Assembly: GCA_913057255.1 (NCBI GenBank)
Contig: CAJXNU010000006.1
Location: 1-33,853, forward strand
Length of the DNA stretch: 33,853 bases
Reading direction: 5' to 3'
From: an uncultured Wenzhouxiangella sp.
GTDB taxonomy: Bacteria; Pseudomonadota; Gammaproteobacteria; Xanthomonadales; Wenzhouxiangellaceae
Within the stretch, counting starts at the first letter, position 1. Each line of letters starts with the position of its first letter. The notes beneath the pieces were generated by a model that searched no databases, was not told where the DNA came from, and saw only the letters and a list, made by a program, of their open reading frames with translations. Both the position numbers and the translations under genes were made by a program. Positions 18,814-27,594 of the stretch are shown piece after piece.

Positions 18814-21285
18814 TCAAAGCGACCTCAACAATCGAGCGGCCGGTGTTTTTTGGATTGCCCATGCCGGATAGAGACCTGCGATCAGACCAATGCCCAAGGC
18901 GATGAGGCCAGTCACGGCCCAAGGCATCAACGGCAGTCGCCATTCAATGTGCCAGCCAAAGGCCAGTGGCTGAATGATCGCTGATAAAACCGTGTGGATG
19001 ACCAAGCTCAGTGGCAGTGCCAATAAAGCCGCCATCACCGCCATGCCCAAGGTTTGCGCAATCACCAGTCGACTCAGTTGCTTGGGACTCAACCCCAGTG
19101 CCCTGAGCGTTGCATACTCTCTTGCCCGCTCAATGCCAATGGCCAATAGGGCGCTGATCAGTGCGATTGAGGCGATCAATCCAACCAGCCAAGCCAGTGC
19201 CCAAGAGATCTGAAACGTTTGATCAAAGACATTGAGCGTTTGATCTTTGATACTTTGACGCGTCGTGAGCGTGATGGATTCTTTCGAACCCAGCCCCTCT
19301 TTGATCTCTCCTAAGGTGGCTTCGATGTCATCGGAGTCAAAATACAAACCGAGGCTGTCTTTAAGTGGGTCTTCCCACAAAGAGAGATACAAACCATCAT
19401 CAATCGCCACAGCGCCTTGCTCGCTGGCATAGTCCCGAAACACAGCCAAGATCTCAAATGTCTCAGGCCCTTTGGGCGTGATCACCACAATCTCCTCACC
19501 GGCGCTGAGGTTTTGTTTGCTTGCCAGCGGTTCAGTGATCAACACCCCTTGACCCGATTCGAAAGCGGCTGGGATGGCCTGTGGACTGCCCAAGCTCGGT
19601 GCCACGGATAACCACTCAAACCCAGCCCAAGCTTGAGGTGGCAACTGATAAGACAAGACATCAAATCCGCTTGAAGTGCGGGCTCGACGGACGCTGCTGA
19701 CCGCTTCAATGCCGGGTGTTTGGACAACGAAGTTTTCGATCTCTTGGGTGATTGGCTCGTTGTTGATGGTGAGGTAGACCTCAGCTTGGAGTAGGCGTTC
19801 CACCCAGTCACCCACCGCGCCTCTAAACCCCAGCACCATCATGCCGATGCCGGCACTCAAGGCCAGTGCCAGGCTCAAGGCGGAGACCGCGGGCATGAGT
19901 CGATGCCGTGCACTCAACAGCATCAGCCAAGCGCGCTTGATCAGGCCATCGCCCAAGTGATGGCGAAGATGCGCCAATCCCCAAAACCCGAGCTTGGGCA
20001 ACCAAATGCTCAACGGTGCCAAGACCAAGAAAAGCCCAGCCAGCGCGATGGTTAAGTCGGTGGCCGAAAGCAGTATCAGGATGCCTGCCACGGCAGGGAG
20101 CACCGCCCAACGAGCCCAAGGCGTTGGTGGCCCCGACGGGCCTGAGTGATCTCTGGCCAATTGTCCGGGCGGGACTTGGAAAGCTTCTTTGAACACCGAG
20201 GCCAGCGTCACCAAAGCCATCACCAGTGCCATTGCCCACAGGCTGAGATAGAGTCCCCAAGTGGGTGTCACAACTGATGCAGGCGTGACTTGATAAATCG
20301 CGGCATAGGGTGCGCTGACCAAGGTAAGCAGGGCATTGGCCAATTCAGTGCCTGCGATCAGACCCAAGCCACCACCCAAAAGCGCCAAGCCCATCACTTC
20401 GGCGCCCAAGCCCATCACGACCTGAGCCTGCGTCACGCCAATGGCGCGCATTAACGCCAAAGTTTTCCGGCGCTGCACCAATAAAAATGAGAGCACCGCA
20501 TAGACCACCAACAAACCCACCGCTAAGGCAAGCAGGCTCATCGCCAGAAGATTGGTCCGCATGCCTCGACTCAAATCAGCCGCCGATGCGCGTCGCTCAG
20601 CCGAGGTCTCCACCACCCATCCATTGGCGGGTTGATTGTCTAGCCATGCCTTGGCGCTCAATGGCGCCTCAATCGCACTTAAATAACCCACCCAGCCAAA
20701 CAGCGTTTGCGCGGTGCTGATGTCCATGATCAATCGACCATCCAGCCCAGGGCTCGTTTCAACGATGGCGATGATATCCAAGGCGATCCTGCGGCTGGCT
20801 TGCTCGACCACCAGCGTGTCATCAACTGAGGCACCGAGTTGTTTGGCCGTGTTGGCATTGATGACCACCGCATCACTTGAACCGATGAGAGTGCCAGCAA
20901 TGGCGGTGCCGGCCAGAGCATGGCGCTCACCAATGCCAGATAACGGGTCGATGCCTAAGACCCTCATGGGTGTGGTGACATCAGAGTCTGGGGAGGCAAC
21001 CCTCACATTGACCTCCACCAGGGGATAGAGCTCTGGGGAGCCGGGTTGAATGGCCAAGTCTCGATAGATGGATTCGGGCAATCGAGCAGCGGTCGGTTGC
21101 ACCCGCACGGTGCTTTGGCCCACCAGCTGTGCGGTGGCCAGTTCCAGAGAACCGAGGAGGGCTTGTTGCATCAGCCACACGCCACTCATCACGGCCACGC
21201 CGGCTGCCATGCCAATCAAGGCCATCAGCCATTGGCCAGGATGTGACTGAATGAAGCGCTGGGATGAAAGCGCCAGCAGTCTCAT
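18814..21285 (-). CDS. ABC transporter permease, FtsX/MacB-like fold
   Basis: 823 aa; repeated FtsX-type TM blocks (RRKTLALMRAIGVTQAQV and REYATLRALGLSPKQLSRLV). Confidence 0.88.
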   Translation of the reverse strand: MRLLALSSQRFIQSHPGQWLMALIGMAAGVAVMSGVWLMQQALLGSLELATAQLVGQSTVRVQPTAARLPESIYRDLAIQPGSPELYPLVEVNVRVASPDSDVTTPMRVLGIDPLSGIGERHALAGTAIAGTLIGSSDAVVINANTAKQLGASVDDTLVVEQASRRIALDIIAIVETSPGLDGRLIMDISTAQTLFGWVGYLSAIEAPLSAKAWLDNQPANGWVVETSAERRASAADLSRGMRTNLLAMSLLALAVGLLVVYAVLSFLLVQRRKTLALMRAIGVTQAQVVMGLGAEVMGLALLGGGLGLIAGTELANALLTLVSAPYAAIYQVTPASVVTPTWGLYLSLWAMALVMALVTLASVFKEAFQVPPGQLARDHSGPSGPPTPWARWAVLPAVAGILILLSATDLTIALAGLFLVLAPLSIWLPKLGFWGLAHLRHHLGDGLIKRAWLMLLSARHRLMPAVSALSLALALSAGIGMMVLGFRGAVGDWVERLLQAEVYLTINNEPITQEIENFVVQTPGIEAVSSVRRARTSSGFDVLSYQLPPQAWAGFEWLSVAPSLGSPQAIPAAFESGQGVLITEPLASKQNLSAGEEIVVITPKGPETFEILAVFRDYASEQGAVAIDDGLYLSLWEDPLKDSLGLYFDSDDIEATLGEIKEGLGSKESITLTTRQSIKDQTLNVFDQTFQISWALAWLVGLIASIALISALLAIGIERAREYATLRALGLSPKQLSRLVIAQTLGMAVMAALLALPLSLVIHTVLSAIIQPLAFGWHIEWRLPLMPWAVTGLIALGIGLIAGLYPAWAIQKTPAARLLRSL

Positions 21286-21965
21286 GGGCGATCAGGGAGA
21301 AGTTTCCCGCCTTTGAGATGCATCACCACATCACAAGTCTCGGCGGCTTTGGGGTCATGTGTCACCACAATCACAGCGCAATTGAGGCGATGGGTGATGT
21401 CGCTGAAAAGATTCAAAACGGCGGCTGCATTGGTCTCATCGAGACTGCCGGTTGGCTCGTCGGCCAGTAATAGAGCGGGTTCATGCACCAGCGCTCGGGC
21501 AATGGCCACGCGTTGTTTTTCACCGCCGGATAAGGCCTGAGGCAAGCGACCCAGCAGTGCAGTGATCTCGAGTGCCTCGGCCAGTCGTTGAATGCGCTCT
21601 TGTCTGTCTGAGAGACCGCACAGCCACAGCGGGATTTCGATGTTCTCTGCTACCGTTAAACTGTCAATCAAATTGAAATCTTGAAAGACCAAGCCAATGT
21701 GCTGGGCTCGCCATTGAGTGCGCTCGGGCTCAGGCATCTCACTCAAAACTTGGCCACACACCACGACCCGTCCAGCATCGGGCTGATCCATTCCTGATGC
21801 CAGATGTAACAGGGTGGTTTTGCCCGAGCCTGACTGCCCCATGATGGCCAACCGAGTTTTGGCCGATAGCTCAAGATTTAAGTCATTCAGCAGCGGGTTG
21901 GAATCGATCACTCGGCCGAGATGTTCCAGTGAAAGAACCGGCGCCGAAGTCGCCTGCGGGTTCAT
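21282..21965 (-). CDS. ABC transporter ATP-binding protein (LolD/MacB-like)
   Basis: MGQSGSGKTTLLHLASGMDQPDAG, LSGGEKQRVAIARALVHEPALLLADEPTGSLD; real start is ATG 21965, not 22325. Confidence 0.92.
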   Translation of the reverse strand: MNPQATSAPVLSLEHLGRVIDSNPLLNDLNLELSAKTRLAIMGQSGSGKTTLLHLASGMDQPDAGRVVVCGQVLSEMPEPERTQWRAQHIGLVFQDFNLIDSLTVAENIEIPLWLCGLSDRQERIQRLAEALEITALLGRLPQALSGGEKQRVAIARALVHEPALLLADEPTGSLDETNAAAVLNLFSDITHRLNCAVIVVTHDPKAAETCDVVMHLKGGKLLPDRP

Positions 21966-22450
21966 GTCCCAGCCCCTGAGCCAAAGCGGATGCCCAGGGC
22001 GATGGCGCCACCGAGTAAGAGCAAAGTGATGACCACCACGCTGATCCCGAGGCGCATGTGACGATACCAAGCTGGACCTGACTGGGATTGCCACGGCGCA
22101 TCGAGGACCAAGTGGATGGCAAACAATGCGCCCAACCACAGGCTCGCCCAAGCAGTGGGAAACCACAGCGCAGGCCATGCCAATAAAACCAAAAGATTGG
22201 AGGCCACTAAGTGATGGCTGGATCGGGTGGAGGTGCGCGTGGCATGAATCCACTGAGACCACAACGTGCCGGCCATGAAAGACAAAATCAGCGCGCTGTA
22301 GGCGACCAGCGCCTGCTGCGCCCATTGGGGACCACCTAGGGCATGGGTAATAACCAAGGCCATAAAGGGAATGACCCCCAGCCAGCCCAGTGTTTTGGCG
22401 GTTTTTCGGGCCTGGAGTCCTAGCGTGGTGGGTGGTGAAGAATCATCCAT
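21962..22450 (-). CDS. DUF3429-like integral membrane protein
   Basis: 162 aa, several TM segments; TLGWLGVIPFMAL and AYSALILSFMAGTLW resemble DUF3429; start overlaps the ATPase by 4 nt. Confidence 0.75.
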   Translation of the reverse strand: MDDSSPPTTLGLQARKTAKTLGWLGVIPFMALVITHALGGPQWAQQALVAYSALILSFMAGTLWSQWIHATRTSTRSSHHLVASNLLVLLAWPALWFPTAWASLWLGALFAIHLVLDAPWQSQSGPAWYRHMRLGISVVVITLLLLGGAIALGIRFGSGAGT

Positions 22451-22553
22451 AGAAACCTCTGTGTATCGGAACGGCCCAACAGACTCGCCCTCACTCGTCG
22501 TTTTTGGGCGCCACTATCCGTCAGACGCTTATCTTAACCACCTGAGTGTCAAG

Positions 22554-22586
22554 AAAAAGCCCCGACTGATCGTGCCAGCCGGGGCT
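22554..22586 (-). terminator. minus-strand intrinsic terminator with no annotated upstream gene
   Basis: Minus-strand RNA: AGCCCCGGCUG GCACGAU CAGUCGGGGCU then UUUUC (11 bp with one G.U). No U-run on the + side, so it acts on minus transcripts. Confidence 0.75.
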
Positions 22587-22596
22587 CTAAGGGATG

Positions 22597-22646
22597 CGTT
22601 CGGCTCAGCAGGAGGGAGTCAGAGGAGCCAAAAACTGGGCCGAACG
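22597..22646. repeat. 12-nt inverted repeat, possible RNA hairpin
   Basis: CGTTCGGCTCAG (22597-22608) / CTGGGCCGAACG (22635-22646), 11 of 12 complementary plus one U.G on the + strand; 26-nt loop. Confidence 0.65.
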
Positions 22647-22654
22647 AAAGCAGT

Positions 22655-22666
22655 ATCCTCGAGGAT
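22655..22666. repeat. 12-bp perfect palindrome ATCCTCGAGGAT
   Basis: Direct reading of 22655-22666. Confidence 0.7.
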
Positions 22667-22704
22667 GAGTGAAGTTTGGGTGAAGCAAATTGCCAAGAAA
22701 TGGC

Positions 22705-22733
22705 TTGGATTTTTAAAAATCATGTGGTATAGT
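22705..22733 (+). promoter_or_regulatory. sigma70-like promoter with extended -10
   Basis: TTGGAT (22705-22710), 17-nt spacer, TGG-TATAGT (-10 at 22728-22733); predicted start near 22740. Confidence 0.55.
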
Positions 22734-22739
22734 TACAAC

Positions 22740-22845
22740 CAATCTTGGCATCACGCTGACAGTTTTGGCAAGGTTGCAGGGCGCTAAGCGAGATACATCA
22801 CTCCGAAAACATTGCCCCTCCCGACCTTTGGGAGGGGTTTTTTTT
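22740..22845 (+). ncRNA. candidate small RNA of about 105 nt upstream of pgi
   Basis: Bounded by the promoter at 22705-22733 and the terminator at 22815-22845; no convincing protein within. Confidence 0.45.
22815..22845 (+). terminator. strong intrinsic terminator
   Basis: Perfect 8-bp stem CCCCTCCC / GGGAGGGG, 7-nt loop GACCTTT, followed by T8. Confidence 0.92.
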
Positions 22846-22924
22846 GCCCTCGATGCGCATTTTTAGGGGGCCAGCTGGATATGTTGCATAAAAACAACAA
22901 CTCAGATCAATCTGGGCAGTGACC

Positions 22925-24364
22925 ATGAACCCAACCATTCTCGAATTATTTGCCAAAGAGCCCAACAGATCACGCGATTTTCGCGTGTCTGAGGGCGACT
23001 GGTACTACGACTTCAGTCACTTGCCTCTCTCAATCCATGCCAAAGAGGCCTTGTTGAGCACGTTTCTCTCTCAACAGCCTGCCCAGGCCATCGATGCTTT
23101 GTTTGGCGGAGAGATGGTCAATGGCTCAGAGGCCCAGCCGGCGCTGCACGCTCGTCTCAGATCGACAGACGATGCCCAAGTTCAGCATCAAAAGTCACGC
23201 TTTTTGGCGGTGGCCGAGCGCCTCTACACCGGGCAGTCTGGGCTGACTGATTTGATCCACATCGGCATTGGTGGCTCGGATCTGGGTCCTCGCTTGGTGG
23301 CCGATGCCCTCGATGCGGGCCACTCCGCGGTCAACGTGCACTGGTTGGCCACGGCCGATGGGCGTCGATTGAAGCGCTTGATGAGCACCCTCAATCCAGA
23401 GACCACGGGCTTAGTGATCGCCTCCAAGTCTTTTTCTACTGAAGAGACGCTGGCCCAGGCGGAGCACTTGAAGACTTGGCTGGGCGAGCGATTTGCCAAT
23501 CAGGTCTGGGCGGCGACCGCCAATCCTGAGCGCGCACAGGCCTTTGGCGTGCCAGCAGAGCATGTGCTGAGCTTTCCTCATTGGACTGGCGGTCGCTTTT
23601 CGCTTTGGTCGTCGGTGGGTGTGAGTGCAGCAGCGGTCATTGGCACAGACGCGTTTCAAGCACTGCTCGATGGCGCACACGAGGCCGATCAACGCTACCA
23701 ACAAGCCCCGAATGCTTGGCATGACAGCCTCGCTGTTTGGATTGCCTTGAGCGTGGATCATTTGCGCCGAGGTTTGGATCTCACCACCTTGGGCGTGGTG
23801 TCGTATGAGCCCCGTTTGGCTTTGCTTGGTGATTATTGTCAGCAGCTCTTTATGGAAAGTCTCGGCAAGAGGGTGGATGTAGAAGACCAACCCATCTCAG
23901 CTCCCACGGTGCCATTGATCTTTGGGGGGCGGGGTACGGATCTGCAGCACTCCATCTTCCAAGCGCTCCATCAGGGCATGGACACCCACCCATTGCTCCT
24001 CGTGGGGGCTTTGCACGATCCCGAGGCGCTAGCTGACTGTGGGCACATTCAGATGGCTCATTTGTTGGCCCAGCGACAGGCATTTGCACAAGGTCGGGGA
24101 GACGGCGCGGCTTATCAACATATGCCGGGCAATCGACCCGTGGCCTTGTTGTTGACTGACCAATTGAGCGCGCAGCGACTGGGCTTTTTATTGGCCAGTC
24201 TGGAGCATGCCGTCTACAGCTTGTCGGTCTTGTGGGGCATCAATGCATTTGATCAGTGGGGTGTCGAGGAGGGTAAGCGTTTGGCCGGTCCGTTGCGAAA
24301 GCGTTTAGAGAGCCATGAGGCGGGGATCGCTGACCTACTCGACTGGGATCTCAACCACCATTAA
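22925..24364 (+). CDS. pgi: glucose-6-phosphate isomerase
   Basis: IGIGGSDLGPRLV, ASKSFSTEETL, GGRFSLWSSVG, MESLGKRV, FDQWGVEEGK; start ATG 22925 (or GTG 22919). Confidence 0.95.
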   Translation: MNPTILELFAKEPNRSRDFRVSEGDWYYDFSHLPLSIHAKEALLSTFLSQQPAQAIDALFGGEMVNGSEAQPALHARLRSTDDAQVQHQKSRFLAVAERLYTGQSGLTDLIHIGIGGSDLGPRLVADALDAGHSAVNVHWLATADGRRLKRLMSTLNPETTGLVIASKSFSTEETLAQAEHLKTWLGERFANQVWAATANPERAQAFGVPAEHVLSFPHWTGGRFSLWSSVGVSAAAVIGTDAFQALLDGAHEADQRYQQAPNAWHDSLAVWIALSVDHLRRGLDLTTLGVVSYEPRLALLGDYCQQLFMESLGKRVDVEDQPISAPTVPLIFGGRGTDLQHSIFQALHQGMDTHPLLLVGALHDPEALADCGHIQMAHLLAQRQAFAQGRGDGAAYQHMPGNRPVALLLTDQLSAQRLGFLLASLEHAVYSLSVLWGINAFDQWGVEEGKRLAGPLRKRLESHEAGIADLLDWDLNHH

Positions 24365-24419
24365 TTGCCTCATCCTTGTACACTAAGCCAATGTGTGTGC
24401 AATCGAAAGGCTAAATCGG

Positions 24420-27014
24420 GTGTCTAAGACCTACGACCCACAACAAATTGAGTCAGCCATCCAACAGCGCTGGCAAGCGCAAGGGGCTCACCGAGCCGAT
24501 CGCGGAGAGGGTGAGCGGTTTTATTGCCTGAGCATGTTTCCTTACCCTTCAGGTAAGTTGCACATGGGGCACATGCGCAACTACACCATCTGTGATGTGA
24601 TTTCGCGCTATCAAATCATGCAAGGCAAGCAGGTCTTGCAGCCCATGGGTTGGGATGCTTTTGGGTTGCCCGCCGAAAATGCAGCCATGGCCAACAAAGT
24701 GCCACCCGCTCAGTGGACCCGCGACAACATCGCGCACATGCGAGACCAGCTTAAAGCTTTGGGTTTTGCCATTGACTGGGATCGCGAATTGGCCACCTGC
24801 GACCCCAGCTACTACCGATGGAACCAATGGTTTTTCTTGCGTCTGTTAGAGCGTGGCGTGGCTTACCAAAAAACCGGCGTGGTCAATTGGGACCCAGTCG
24901 ATCAAACCGTCTTGGCCAATGAGCAGGTGGTAGACGGTCGGGGTTGGCGAACAGGGGCAGTCGTTGAAAAGCGAGAGATCCCTATGTACTACCTCCGAAT
25001 CACCGACTACGCCGATGATTTATTGACGGCTTTAGATGACCTACCCGGTTGGCCTGAGCGAGTCCGCACGATGCAAGCCAACTGGATTGGCAAAAGCGAG
25101 GGCGCGGAGGTCGTCTTTGAGTGTGGCGAGCACCGAATTGAGGTGTTCACCACGCGTCCCGATACCTTGATGGGGGCGACCTTTATGGCGGTGGCTGCCG
25201 AGCACCCCTTGGCCAAGGAAGCCAGTCAGGGCCGCCCTGACATTGAGGCCTTTATCGAGTCGTGCCAACAAGGCGGTGTCTCAGAAGCGGATTTGGCGAC
25301 TCAAGAGAAGCGGGGCATCGATACCGGTCTCAAGGCCACGCATCCACTCACTGGCGAGTCATTGCCAATCTTTATTGCCAACTATGTATTGATGAGCTAT
25401 GGTTCAGGCGCCGTGATGGCTGTTCCGGCACACGATGCGCGCGATTTCGAATTTGCGCTGCAATACAAGCTGCCGATCAAACCAGTGATTGGATTGCCCG
25501 ATGGTCGCGAATACGATGCGACTGAGTGGCATGAAGACTATGCGACGAAAACCGGATCGCTGGTTCATTCAGGACCCTATGATGGCTTGAGTTGCGCTGA
25601 GGGCTTCGAGGCCATTGTGGCCGATCTAGAAAAGAAAGGCGCGGGTCGTCGCACCACGCAATACCGTCTGCGTGACTGGGGCATTTCCAGACAGCGCTAC
25701 TGGGGTTGTCCCATCCCGATCATTCATTGCGATGACTGTGGCTCGGTGCCTGTGCCCGATGAGGACTTGCCCGTGGTGTTGCCAGAGGATTTGGTGCCAG
25801 ATGGCTCAGGCAATCCATTGAATCGGTGCGAATCTTTTTTGAATGTGGACTGTCCCAAATGTGGGCGAGCAGCCAAGCGTGAGACCGACACCATGGATAC
25901 CTTTGTCGACTCCTCTTGGTATTTTCTTCGCTACACCTGTCCAGATAATTCAGAGGCGATGGTCGATCACCAGACGCAGTCTTGGATGCCAGTCAATCAA
26001 TACATTGGTGGCATTGAACACGCCATCTTGCATCTGCTCTATGCGCGTTTTTGGACGCGACTGATGAAAGATGAGGGGCTGGTTCAAATCAGCGAGCCGT
26101 TTGAGCATCTGCTGACACAAGGCATGGTGCTGGCAGAGACCTACTATCGTGAGGACGATTCAGGGCGCAGGCAGTGGTTCAACCCCAAAGACGTTGAAAC
26201 CGAACATGATGCCAAAGGCCGCGTGGTGTCGGCTCACTTGATCAGCGATGGACAAGCCGTCATCCCTGGCGGGGTCGAAAAAATGGCCAAGTCTAAGAAC
26301 AATGGCGTCGATCCTGCCGAGTTGGTGGCACGCTATGGGGCCGATACGGTTCGTTTGTTCTCGATGTTTGCCGCACCCCCAGAACAGTCATTGGAATGGT
26401 CCGATGCCGGTGTGGAGGGTGCTTGGCGATTTTTGAAACGCATGTGGACAGGCGTGCAAGCCCATGTCGATGCCCACCCATCGGTTGATGCGAGTCGTGG
26501 TGAGGGCATTGAGCGACAAGAAGCGCTTGATCTTCGTCGGCAGTTGCACGAGGCCATTAAAAAAGTGGGCGATGATTTTGGGCGTCGTTATGCGTTCAAT
26601 ACAGCCATTGCTGCGGTGATGGCGCTGTCCAATGAAATTGCCAAGTTTGAGGCCAACAACGAGGCCGAAGTCGCTTTGGTTCAGGAGTGTTGGGAGGGGG
26701 TGGTGATGATGATTGCGCCCGTCACCCCGCACATCAGCGAAGCGCTGTGGAATACGCTTGGGCACAACAGCTCGGTATTTGCCACCGGTTGGCCAAGGTG
26801 TGATGAATCGGCTTTGGTTCGCCAACAGATCACCATGGTGATTCAGGTCAATGGAAAGGTCAGAGACCGCATGGATGTGGCCCCCGGGTTGGATCAAGAC
26901 TCGATTGAGAGCTTGGCCAAAAACTCTGAGAACACCGCGCGCTTTTTGGACGGAAAGACCATTCGGAAAGTCATTGTGGTGCCCGATAAACTGGTCAATA
27001 TCGTGGCCACCTGA
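24420..27014 (+). CDS. leuS: leucyl-tRNA synthetase
   Basis: [22 protein letters not shown] (HIGH-like), [13 protein letters not shown] (KMSKS), [15 protein letters not shown]; start GTG 24420 likely ([11 protein letters not shown]). Confidence 0.97.
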   Translation: MSKTYDPQQIESAIQQRWQAQGAHRADRGEGERFYCLSMFPYPSGKLHMGHMRNYTICDVISRYQIMQGKQVLQPMGWDAFGLPAENAAMANKVPPAQWTRDNIAHMRDQLKALGFAIDWDRELATCDPSYYRWNQWFFLRLLERGVAYQKTGVVNWDPVDQTVLANEQVVDGRGWRTGAVVEKREIPMYYLRITDYADDLLTALDDLPGWPERVRTMQANWIGKSEGAEVVFECGEHRIEVFTTRPDTLMGATFMAVAAEHPLAKEASQGRPDIEAFIESCQQGGVSEADLATQEKRGIDTGLKATHPLTGESLPIFIANYVLMSYGSGAVMAVPAHDARDFEFALQYKLPIKPVIGLPDGREYDATEWHEDYATKTGSLVHSGPYDGLSCAEGFEAIVADLEKKGAGRRTTQYRLRDWGISRQRYWGCPIPIIHCDDCGSVPVPDEDLPVVLPEDLVPDGSGNPLNRCESFLNVDCPKCGRAAKRETDTMDTFVDSSWYFLRYTCPDNSEAMVDHQTQSWMPVNQYIGGIEHAILHLLYARFWTRLMKDEGLVQISEPFEHLLTQGMVLAETYYREDDSGRRQWFNPKDVETEHDAKGRVVSAHLISDGQAVIPGGVEKMAKSKNNGVDPAELVARYGADTVRLFSMFAAPPEQSLEWSDAGVEGAWRFLKRMWTGVQAHVDAHPSVDASRGEGIERQEALDLRRQLHEAIKKVGDDFGRRYAFNTAIAAVMALSNEIAKFEANNEAEVALVQECWEGVVMMIAPVTPHISEALWNTLGHNSSVFATGWPRCDESALVRQQITMVIQVNGKVRDRMDVAPGLDQDSIESLAKNSENTARFLDGKTIRKVIVVPDKLVNIVAT

Positions 27015-27015
27015 A

Positions 27016-27594
27016 ATGACCACTCACGGCATGTTGCATATAAAGACACAGGCACTGCGGGTGCATCACTGGGTGTTGATGGTCATCTTGGCCATCGCGC
27101 TTGGTGGGTGTGGTTTTCAGCTCAGAGGTCAAGTCGATTTGCCCGATGCCATGCGGCTCATCCGCGTGACTTCGCCAGATAACACCACCGATTTTGTTCG
27201 TGAGTTGAGTGCGCAGCTACGGGCCAATGGTGTGCAATTGACCAATGGTACGGCGCCCAAGGCATCCAGCTTGCAGATCAAACGAGAGCGGGTCTATCGT
27301 GAAGCACTGACCATTTCGCAAGATGCCCGAGTGCGTGAGTATATTCTCTATCTCGAGGTTCAATTTGATTTCCTAGATTCAGAGGGTCAACCCATTATCC
27401 AAAACGAGGTGATTCGTTTATCTCGCGACTATCGTTTCAATGACCAAGCGATCTTAGGCTCCAGTCGGGAAGAAGAGATATTGGCTGAAGACTTGGCTCG
27501 CGCACTGGCCTCCATCATCGTTCGTCAATTGGCGAGCCGATTGGGCGGTTCACCTGCCAAGACATCTGTCCATCAGGAAAACACGTCTCAATGA
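27016..27594 (+). CDS. lptE: LPS-assembly lipoprotein LptE
   Basis: Lipobox LGGCGFQLRG, small lipoprotein between leuS and holA; start ATG 27016 or 27031, not 26851. Confidence 0.9.
   Translation: MTTHGMLHIKTQALRVHHWVLMVILAIALGGCGFQLRGQVDLPDAMRLIRVTSPDNTTDFVRELSAQLRANGVQLTNGTAPKASSLQIKRERVYREALTISQDARVREYILYLEVQFDFLDSEGQPIIQNEVIRLSRDYRFNDQAILGSSREEEILAEDLARALASIIVRQLASRLGGSPAKTSVHQENTSQ

Noticed and set aside
21966-22325. N-terminal 120 aa of the listed ABC ATPase ORF
   Set aside because: This segment is an out-of-frame reading of the DUF3429-like gene; the ATPase starts naturally at ATG 21965
22545-22552. TTGACA on the minus strand directly after the orphan terminator, as a promoter of the ABC/AttH operon
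   Set aside because: Good -35-like hexamer but no acceptable -10 at 16-18 nt spacing
22371-22787. 138-aa + strand ORF from within the DUF3429-like gene into the intergenic region
   Set aside because: Starts antisense to a better-supported gene, low-complexity composition, and crosses the minus-strand terminator and hairpin; not a credible protein as a whole
26388-27023. Minus-strand 211-aa ORF inside leuS
   Set aside because: Antisense to the conserved leuS C-terminal region; no family features
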